Assembly (NCBI GenBank): GCA_033675265.1
Contig: JAUJYZ010000068.1
Location: forward strand, 106,001 to 170,000
Direction of reading: 5' to 3'
Length of the DNA: 64,000 bases
DNA from: Actinostola sp. cb2023
Taxonomy: Eukaryota > Cnidaria > Anthozoa > Actiniaria > Actinostolidae
Below the pieces are notes generated by a model. That model searched no databases, had not been told where the DNA came from, and was given only the letters and a program-made list of their open reading frames with translations. Shown one piece after another: positions 56,988 to 64,000 of the stretch. Within the stretch, counting starts at the first letter, position 1. Every line of letters begins with the position of its first letter. A program made the translations under genes and the position numbers.

Positions 56988-57101
56988 GTAAAGGTGATGA
57001 CGAAGGTATTGTAATTTGTTTCCCTTCGGACTCTACTTTATACCCCTCATTCAAAACAGACTCATGTGGTCTATTCGGTTTTTCTATATTTCTCTCTACA
57101 G

Positions 57102-58326
57102 TCCTCTTTGTCAGATCTATCCATAAGACTGAACATCGAATATACGATAAAAGGCAATCATGCTATTTTTGCAATAAGATGGTAGCAAAAATAGCCCGGC
57201 ATTTGGAGAGTAGCCACAACACTGTTTCCGAGGTTGCTGAAGCACTGTCCTTTACAAAAGGCTCAAAAGAGAGAAAGAAGGAGTTGGAGAGATTGCGCCT
57301 GAAAGGCAATTACTATCACAATATGAAGGTTTTGGAGACCAAACAAGGTGAAATAATTCCATATAGACGCTCCAAACTAAAGATGAAGGCAACAGATTTC
57401 ATCCCATGCCCCAGCTGTCTGGGTTTCTTTAAAAAAGATGAACTCTGGAAACACGACAAAACCTGTTCATTTAAGAATGAGAAACTACAAGAAGACGAAG
57501 AAGGACAGAAATTCAAGAAAATTCAAGAACAGAGTAGAATCTTACTGCTTTCTCAACTAGAACCAAGGGAAACAAAAGCGATGATACAGATAAAAGTTAC
57601 AATGAAGCAAGATGAAATAAGCCTTGTGGCGAAAACAGATCCGCTTATTATAAAATATGGAGAGGTTCTACTGGAAAGAGTGGGTGCGTCAAGGTCCCGA
57701 GAAGTATCTCAAGGAATGAGAGAACTAGCAAGACTCCTGCTTGAATTACAGAAAAACTCTCCCAATGACGAGTGTTCCCTGCGAGGCTATTTTAAACCTG
57801 TAGCATTTGATGCTGTGGTGTGTGCGGTCAATTCCTTATGCATAGGCATTCCCTCTCTTGCTCTGAGACTTGGCCACTCCATCAAGAAATGCATTTATGT
57901 TCTAAAGGGTCAAGCTCTCAGAAACAAAGATACAAGCATAGTAGAGGAAGTGGGTTATTTTGAACAACTAATGACAAATGAGTGGAACAACAAAGTTTCA
58001 TATCATTCTTTAGCAGAGCTTTCCAACAGATCACGTAACAAGATCAATCTTCTACCCCTTACCAATGATCTGACACTTCTAAGAAAGCACCTCCTCTCAC
58101 AGATAAACATCTTGGCGAAAAGTCTGAAGGCAAACCCATCTCTAAACCTATGGCAAAAGTTAGAAGAATACCTTATTTGTCGCCTCATTATCTTCAATAA
58201 ACGTCGAGGTGGTGAGGCGTCAAAGATGTTGGTCAAAGAATACCAAAGCCGACCGAATTGGAAAACTGCCCAAACAGCAGCCATTACTGATGCACTTCAG
58301 CCTCTGGAGAAGAAACTAAGTGAAAG
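57102..58326 (+). CDS. Zinc finger and tyrosine-recombinase-like exon
   Basis: This 1225-nt exon (acceptor CTCTCTACAG, donor GTAATA, phase 1 to 2) is fully open. It starts with a C2-H2-type finger (CYFCNKMVAKIARHLESSH), then a basic helical part. A second Cys/His cluster follows (CPSCLGFFKKDELWKHDKTC). A long helical region leads to LIIFNKRRGGEASKML, which fits box I of tyrosine recombinases with its catalytic arginine. The remaining catalytic residues are in the next exon. Related proteins of this type are widespread and multi-copy in cnidarians, fishes and others, and are usually left uncharacterised. Whether it recombines DNA is unknown; a Crypton-like origin is possible. Confidence 0.85.
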
Positions 58327-58742
58327 GTAATATTTTACACTTGAATTGCAAAAAGGTTGCAGTATACTTCTATTCAAATAAACAACAACAACAATTATAG
58401 CAACTTTATTTATCCTGGTAAACAATCATGCAGCAGTTGTGTTAACTGGTGACTAGCAGTTCAAAACAATTCGCAACATATACCGAACACAACAATAAAT
58501 TGTGCTCGTTTGAAAATACACTGTGCTTTATGTCACATGAACATCTCATTAAATATTCTTATAAAATAGATATATTGCAACCTTTCTGCATTCAAGTGTG
58601 CGTGTGTGTACGTGTGTGTATATGTGAATAATTAGTGAGTTTTTACATTTATTATCAATATAATTATTAAATTAAAGTGATAATGGAACTAATGAGTAAA
58701 AACAGTACGTTACAGCTCTTCTTTTATATTTTTACCATATAG

Positions 58743-59224
58743 ACTAGACCTTGTAGAAATTAGAGGAAAACGTGGACGAAACGTCCCGGTGATTCTTACG
58801 AAAGAAATAAGAGAAGGGATTGATTTGCTAATATCAACACGTGAAGTGGTTGGGATTAATACAAGTAACCCATATATTTTTGCCAACTGCCGCCTTGGCC
58901 ATCTAAGAGACTGGGAAGTTTTCAAAAAGATCACATCTAATGCAGAACTGGGCCTTTCGCAACCACAGTTGATCAGAAGTACCCGTCTGAGAAAATATAT
59001 TGGAACCGTGAGTCAAGTGTTGGACTTAGAAGATAATGAACTGGAATGGCTTGCAAATCACATGGGGCACAACATTAGCATTCATAGAGATTTCTATAGA
59101 CTTCACCACCACACATTGGAGCTTGCAAAAGTCAGCAAAATTCTTATGACAGTTGATAGTGGAGACATTGGAAAGTGGGCGGGGAAATCTCTCAGTGAAA
59201 TAGAAGTAAATCTTGATGATGGAG
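58743..59224 (+). CDS. Tyrosine-recombinase-like catalytic exon
   Basis: This 482-nt exon (acceptor CATATAG, donor GTAATA, phase 2 to 1) continues the domain. EIRGKRGRNVPVIL carries the expected beta-hairpin lysine (codon at 58768). NPYIFANC precedes box II, RSTRLRKYIG, with the second arginine (the usual H of HxxR is T here). NHMGHNISIHRDFYR gives H (codon at 59068) and Y (codon at 59095) with nine residues between H and Y, as in XerD-type enzymes. So R, K, R, H and Y are all present. Afterwards LAKVSKILM is a conserved tail, followed by an acidic end. Activity is unproven. Confidence 0.82.
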
Positions 59225-59266
59225 GTAATAATTCATACATACATGTACCATACATATAATGGTTAA

Positions 59267-59470
59267 TAATAAGTGAAATTTAAAAAATTGAATCACTTAC
59301 TGGAACATTAAAATTGCAACACGCTATGCTATATTTGTACGTCTCCGGTTTCACCTCCCATGCATCGGACCGAGTTTTACAAGGTGTTCCATGTCGTTGT
59401 CATTTTCCAGTAAGTGATTTCAATTTTTTATTTCATTTCACTGACTGGATGATTAATAATATTCACTCTC
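59267..59470. mobile_element. Intronic hairpin repeat with 14-bp flanking duplication
   Basis: Inverted AATTGAATCACTTACTGGA / CCAGTAAGTGATTTCAATT arms lie between two direct copies of CATATAATGGTTAA, at 59253-59266 and about 59471-59484. Confidence 0.65.
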
Positions 59471-59541
59471 ATATAATGGTTAAGTGTAAGGTGGTATCAG
59501 GAGCCCTTTGAAATTGAAATCGAAACAGTACTAGTGTTGGT

Positions 59542-59744
59542 ATATGTTGTGGTGTGAAAGTTTCCACTGGTTTAATTTTTTTAGTCCATTGTTTTGGTTT
59601 CTAATTCACTTCCTTTCAGTTTAATCCTTTACAACTAACCTAAACACATAACTTACCCACCATAAAACCCTAAACCTAACCTTAGAACAACGTTAACCCT
59701 ATCTAAAAAATTTAACCAGTGGAAAATTTCACACCACAGCATAT
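59542..59744. mobile_element. Intronic hairpin MITE, GGTGTGAAAGTTTCCACTGG arms
   Basis: Arms of about 42 bp with ATATGTTGTGGTGTGAAA at the left end and its reverse complement at the right. The interior contains CCCTAAACCTAACC-like sequence at 59665-59685 that resembles short telomeric-type units but is not an array. Confidence 0.75.
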
Positions 59745-60109
59745 ATTTAACAATTATTTGACGAAGGTGAGGTGGATAGTGTTGAATATTTACCGAGCAA
59801 AGTCATGTTGTGATAATTGCCATTGGAAACCAGATGAAATGTAAAACTTAGTATTTGTAGTCATACTTTGTTCTCAGGCACCTAGAGTGCAAAAACTAAA
59901 AGTGTGAAATTATACAAATCTAAACGTCAGTACTAATTAGTACTATGTCTATTGTTTCATTAGTCTATTATATTTAGTTAGCACTCTTTTAATCTTTTAT
60001 TGTGTGCACTCTATTTTTTTTCTGAAACTCAGTTTCAGGCGAAAATTTTCACAGCATACCCTTGATGGTAGCATTTTCTTGTTTACATAGTATAAAATAC
60101 CAAATTTAG

Positions 60110-60190
60110 ATTTCAGCGCTGCTAGCAGTGATGAAGGCAGTAACGACGATAATGATGCCATTGATGAAACTGAAAGAGCTCATTTTGAAG
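60110..60190 (+). CDS. Acidic exon DFSAASSDEGSNDDNDAIDE
   Basis: This 81-nt exon uses the acceptor AAATTTAG and a GTTTGT donor, phase 1 on both sides, and reads on TERAHFE. A competing acceptor seven bases later (TTTCAG) would give a different, less acidic frame; the first fits the chain. It is similar in character to the EKSEDNTSDDE exons. Confidence 0.62.
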
Positions 60191-60211
60191 GTTTGTAAAA
60201 ATATATAAGGT

Positions 60212-60307
60212 GCCAGGGGATTCCAATATTCACTCTCGGGATTTGGCGACGTGACGTCTCGGCGCTTGACGACTCGCCAAATCCCGAGAGTGAATTAGGA
60301 ATCCCTG
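60212..60307. repeat. Hairpin beside a splice donor
   Basis: Arms CCAGGGGATTCCAATATTCAC...CGGGATTTGGCGA and the reverse begin only 22 nt after the donor of the acidic exon. Confidence 0.78.
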
Positions 60308-60551
60308 AAACCCAGGAAATGTATTTTGTGACTGACCAATGATAATTAATGGTGCATTTAATTAAAGGGGGACTAGCACGTAAAATATGTCCAAATACTT
60401 TACTGATCCTTTCAAACATTGACATTATAATCTTTATGTTCTATAAATTTGCGATTAACTCCACATCCGCCATTAAACAGTTGTCGTCACTTATTCAACC
60501 TGATTCGTGATAGTATGCTAGTTGGTTTCTACTACCGGTAATTCCTATTAG

Positions 60552-61593
60552 TCAAAACTTCCGAATGTGATCAGATTGGTAAGGAGTATTATGTACTAAT
60601 ATAAGAGTGCCGCTATCATATTCATTTATTCTCATTTCCTAATAGTACAACTGCTGAATGTGATCAGATTGGTAAGGAGTATTATGTACTAAATAATATA
60701 AGAGTGTCGCTATCATATTCGGTCTACATTATTGTATCATTACTAACACACTATTCTATTTCCTATTAGATACAACTGCTGAATGTAATCAGATTGGTAA
60801 GGAGTATTATTATACTACTATTACGTAATTTTACCTTATAAGGTCAAGAGAACTCGAAAAATATGGAGCCGTATTACCATAGTTCGAAAGCCGTATTACC
60901 ATAGTTCTAAAACCGGTTTCACTGCAAAGTTTTGAACATTTTGTGACTTCAAATCCATTTTCAATAAGAGTACAGACAATGGAAAACCTCTTGCGATTTC
61001 TTTTTTACAATAACAAAGTCAAAAAATCATCCAAAAGCAAGGACAAAGTTTGAAAGAAAAACTGTTTCAAGCGCGCGCTGGTTCCGTGCGCGAGCGATTT
61101 GTCATTCTGTAAAAGAGCGCGCGGACCTTGAAAGGTTTTGAAATAATTATTAGATAAATTTGCTAAAACACGGGCAATTGTTTTTTCGTTCAGAGTAGTA
61201 TAATAAATAACTTATTTGGGGTTTTTGCCGTAATACGGACTGATATTTTACTCGTTACTCGCTTTTTTCCTCGTCCCTTCGGGACTCGGAAAAATACATT
61301 CGCAACTCGTAAAATATCAGCCCGTATTACGCCAAAAAACCCAAATAAGATCTAATTATGTACTAATATTAGAGTGCTGCTATCATATTCATACCAGGTC
61401 TACATTATTGTATCATTACTAACACACTATTCTATTTCCTATTAGTCAAACCTGCTGAATGTAATCAGATTGGTAAGGAGTATTATGTACTAATATAAGA
61501 GTGTCGCTATCATATTCGGTCTACATTATTGTATCATTACTAACACACTATTCTATTTCCTATTAGATACAACTGCTGAATGTAATCAGATTG
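60552..61593 (+). CDS. Five nonapeptide mini-exons, cluster 3
   Basis: Exons lie at 60552-60578 (VKTSECDQI), 60646-60671, 60770-60796 (DTTAECNQI), 61446-61472 (VKPAECNQI) and 61567-61593 (DTTAECNQI). Four are 27 nt in phase 1. The second is only 26 nt (ATAG then TACAAC) and would shift the frame if used. A palindromic element (61211-61349) separates the third and fourth. Introns share the consensus of cluster 1. Confidence 0.65.
61211..61349. repeat. Intronic hairpin MITE, CTTATTTGGGGTTTTTGCCG
   Basis: Arms 61211-61254 and 61301-61349 with an inner CGTCCCTTCGGGAC loop. The family resembles the hairpins at 50545-50670 and 63651-63749. Confidence 0.8.
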
Positions 61594-61706
61594 GTAAGGA
61601 GTATTATGTACTAATGTAAGAGTGTCGCTATCATATTCATATCAGGTCTACATTATTGTATCATTACTAACAAAATTAAAATAAATCAGTTTCAAGTCAT
61701 GCAGAA

Positions 61707-61901
61707 TAGACCTCTTTAGCTTTGTATGCAAATTGCCCATTTCAAACCATGTGATGTAAACATGGTGTTCTCTGGAGAATTAGTCCATTCAATATGAACG
61801 AATAAATTTCAGAAATATAAAGGAACAATTCTTCAGAGAATATCTTGTTTACATCACATGGTTTGAAATGGGCAATTTACATACGAATCTAAAGACGTCT
61901 A
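61707..61901. mobile_element. Intronic MITE with 75-bp arms
   Basis: TTGCCCATTTCAAACCATGTG, GATGTAAAC and GGTGTTCTCTGGAGAAT on the left pair with their reverse complements at 61826-61901. Confidence 0.8.
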
Positions 61902-62079
61902 TTTTTGCCAAGTTTTCTGTGTTTTCTGTGTTATGATTAGCCCCGAACCGGGCGTGATTTTTATTCATTCTAAATGATATGTTAAAATTGTCAAATATTT
62001 TCACATTATTTTATATCTTATATAAAAACTTATGTTAAAAATAAGTTTTTGACATCTAATCTAGCACTTTTCCTTTTAG

Positions 62080-62133
62080 TCTCAAAAAGAAAAACCAGCC
62101 ATGAGAAAAAGTCGACATCTGCTGATACCAAAG
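62080..62133 (+). CDS. Basic exon VSKRKTSHEKKSTSADTK, copy 1
   Basis: This 54-nt exon has a TTTCCTTTTAG acceptor and a GTGTGT donor, phase 1 on both sides. The SKRK...EKK content is like a nuclear localisation or DNA-contact stretch. Identical copies lie at 63071-63124 and 63533-63586, each in a duplicated intron context. Confidence 0.65.
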
Positions 62134-62363
62134 GTGTGTCTCTCATTCATTCTAAATGATACAACAACAACAGTGATCCATAAAAGTGCTTAAATAAAAT
62201 GACATATTTGATTGTAAACTTGATATGGGTAAAAGTAACCCAGAATAGCCACAGGAAACTGGAACATACCAGATTATGGTGGTATTGATGTTGTCAAATA
62301 TTTTCACATTACCGGTATTTTATATTTTATGTCAAAACCTAAGCTAAAAATAAGTTTTTGACA

Positions 62364-63060
62364 TCTAGAGTGCAATTTAGAAAAGCGTGAAACTTAAATA
62401 ACTAATTAGTACTAAATAGCACTAATGAAACAATAGAAAACAATATTCAAAAAATGCATTACCAGTTGATATTTTCTCACAATATTTCAAATCAAATAAT
62501 GAAGTACATCGACATAACACAAGATCATCAGCTAATTTACATGTAAACTATGCTAGAACCAATTATAAGAAATTATCGAATGAAATTACCACTGATTTAA
62601 AACAATCAATCACAATTAGTGCTTTTAAGCACAAAATGAAAAAATCCCTATTGACTCAGAAAATTAATTATATTATATACCGGTACTATATTATATAAAC
62701 TAGTTATATTCATAATGAGAAAACTGTTCAGTTATCAACAAAATAATGTGTACACATCTATAATTAGATATATAATTAATAGTTTTTTTTTGTTAGTTTT
62801 TTGTTTGTTCTGGTTATTTACGTCGCCTAATACAAATTTTGTTTAATCTATATGCATTATATATAAAAGGAAATCTCCTAGAAAAGTTCCTTTGAACTTG
62901 CTGATATTTTCTGCCTTAGTTAATGAAAGTATTGTAAAACAAAAAACAAATATTGACAATAAAGGTGAAATTATTATTAAAAAAGAATTAGCATAATTTA
63001 GCACTATTTAGTACTATTTATGTTGCACGCTTTTAATGTTTGTACTCTAATCTAGCACTT
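62364..63060. mobile_element. MITE (GAGTGCAATTTAG family) with LINE inserted
   Basis: The MITE half GAGTGCAATTTAGAAAAGCG ... AATAGAAAACAATAT is followed by a 539-bp insertion and then AATTAGCATAATTTAGCAC ... TTTGTACTC. The uninterrupted form is at 63358-63510. Confidence 0.72.
62447..62985 (+). pseudogene. 5'-truncated non-LTR retrotransposon end
   Basis: The fragment contains a frame with VHRHNTRSSANLHV, YARTNYKKLSNEI and ISAFKHKMKKSLL before a stop. This is the typical C-terminus after the reverse transcriptase in CR1/L2/RTE-like LINEs. A 3' UTR ending TTGACAATAAAG follows. Nothing of the catalytic domain is left, as expected of a 5'-truncated insertion. The paralogous copy at 63.4 kb shows the empty site. 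Confidence 0.72.
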
Positions 63061-63070
63061 TTCCTTTTAG

Positions 63071-63124
63071 TCTCAAAAAGAAAAACCAGCCATGAGAAAA
63101 AGTCGACATCTGCTGATACCAAAG
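63071..63124 (+). CDS. Basic exon VSKRKTSHEKKSTSADTK, copy 2
   Basis: Identical 54-nt exon with the same splice sites, 991 bp after copy 1. Confidence 0.62.
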
Positions 63125-63357
63125 GTGTGTCTCTCATTCATTCTAAATGATACAACAACAACAGTGATCCATAAAAGTGCTTAAATAAAATGACATATTT
63201 GATTGTAAACTTGATATGGGTAAAAGTAACCCAGAATAGCCACAGGAAACTGGAACATACCAGATTATGGTGGTATTGATGTTGTCAAATATTTTCACAT
63301 TACCGGTATTTTATATTTTATGTAAAAACCTAAGTTAAAAATAAGTTTTTGACGTCT

Positions 63358-63510
63358 AGAGTGCAATTTAGAAAAGCGTGAAAACTAAATAACTAATTAG
63401 TACTAAATAGCACTAATGAAACAATAGAAAACAATATAATTAGCATAATTTAGCACTATTTAGTACTATTTAGTACTATTTATGTTGCACGCTTTTAGTG
63501 TTTGTACTCT
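63358..63510. repeat. MITE copy without LINE
   Basis: Same family as 62364-63060, uninterrupted at AACAATAT/AATTAGCAT. Confidence 0.7.
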
Positions 63511-63532
63511 AATCTAGCACTTTTCCTTTTAG

Positions 63533-63586
63533 TCTCAAAAAGAAAAACCAGCCATGAGAAAAAGTCGACATCTGCTGATACCAAAG
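63533..63586 (+). CDS. Basic exon VSKRKTSHEKKSTSADTK, copy 3
   Basis: Identical 54-nt exon 462 bp after copy 2. The gene probably continues beyond the window, since the phase-1 donor is intact and no stop has been reached. Confidence 0.62.
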
Positions 63587-63650
63587 GTGTGTTTATTAGA
63601 ATCTAAGTTTTAAATGTTTTCACCAAACAGGAAATTGATATACACTACAG

Positions 63651-63749
63651 CTTATTAGATGTTTTCTCGGGTATTATGGGCTGATATTTGATGACTTGCG
63701 AGTGTATTTTTCCGAGCCCGCCCAAATACAGAGAAAACATCTAATAAGG
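63651..63749. repeat. Hairpin MITE, CTTATTAGATGTTTTCTC arms
   Basis: CTTATTAGATGTTTTCTCGG and its reverse complement enclose about 50 bp ending in TTTTTCCGAGCCCG, like other hairpins of this gene. Confidence 0.72.
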
Positions 63750-64000
63750 GATGTATTATATAACTGTGACGTAATCAGTTGTATCAGGATATACCGTAGA
63801 ATCCCGGTTATAAGCCCTGGGCTTATACACCTATTTCAAAAAAGGTTGTCGAAGACATCAGTCCATAGGCGATAGGTTATAGGTCGTTCCAAGACCGAAC
63901 TGCATTATGGTAACAGCTTGAATGTCGTGGATGCCAGAGAAAATTCGATTCAAAATTTGTCTTGTCCTGTTTGAGTTGAAATAGTTACAATATCATACAG

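Larger units (their letters stand above)
53573..57220 (+). repeat. 1.03-kb exon-bearing tandem duplication
   Basis: Four copies begin with CTCGACAGAAGCC or a variant, at 53573, 54606, 55645 and 56679. The spacing is 1033, 1039 and 1034 bp. Each carries a 33-nt acidic exon and the start of the zinc-finger exon. Copies 1-3 leave homology with the full-length fourth copy after CACAACACT / CATAACACT and run into about 500 bp of other sequence, including a MITE. High identity suggests recent duplication or conversion. Confidence 0.93.

Noticed and set aside
59640..59700. Interstitial telomere repeat (CCCTAAACC-like)
   Set aside because: Only a few degenerate units within a MITE; no tandem array.

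Overview
This window reads as nuclear DNA of an animal, most likely a marine invertebrate. It is AT-rich, its genes are split by consensus GT/AG introns, and it is packed with satellites, short inverted-repeat transposons, a tRNA-derived SINE and a BEL/Pao retrotransposon. A TNF-receptor-type gene, a KMT5A-like SET domain and a metazoan tyrosine-recombinase-like domain are present. A cnidarian or a sponge is my best guess, but nothing here fixes the species.

Layout. 1-2.7 kb is a 9-bp minisatellite. A foldback repeat with a hammerhead-ribozyme-like core follows. 4.05-10.83 kb is a complete BEL/Pao element on the minus strand, with 336-bp LTRs that look identical, a 5-bp target duplication (ATGCC) and a frameshifted gag-pol. 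10.8-12.2 kb is a mosaic of inverted-repeat elements. 12.2-19.9 kb holds three exons of a minus-strand TNFR-like gene whose two introns are filled by a 1.5-kb decamer minisatellite, a SINE and a 3.4-kb GT-rich satellite. 20-38 kb is mostly transposon and simple-repeat territory: a 1.14-kb near-perfect palindrome, a Mutator-like element with a pogo-like element inside it, a Harbinger-like MITE and a possible UBC-fold retro-ORF.

The main item is a plus-strand chain of exons from about 38.5 kb to beyond the right half of the window. Every junction I could follow agrees in splice site and phase. It starts with SET-domain exons (the third carries frameshifts). A tandem array of nineteen 27-nt phase-1 mini-exons follows, each encoding a variant of the nonapeptide DTTAECNQI and each with its own acceptor and donor. 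Next come Cys-rich and linker exons, three more mini-exons, NLS-like exons, a 1.03-kb segment repeated about four times that carries an acidic exon and a zinc-finger exon, and a large exon plus a following exon that together encode a tyrosine-recombinase-like catalytic domain (R, K, R, H, Y all present). The chain ends with an acidic exon, five more mini-exons and a triplicated basic exon.

Whether SET and recombinase halves are spliced into one mRNA is inference from phase and order. If so, this is a chromatin- or DNA-associated protein of unusual design with a hypervariable exon-encoded repeat region. The introns of this gene are also full of hairpin MITEs and carry a truncated LINE.
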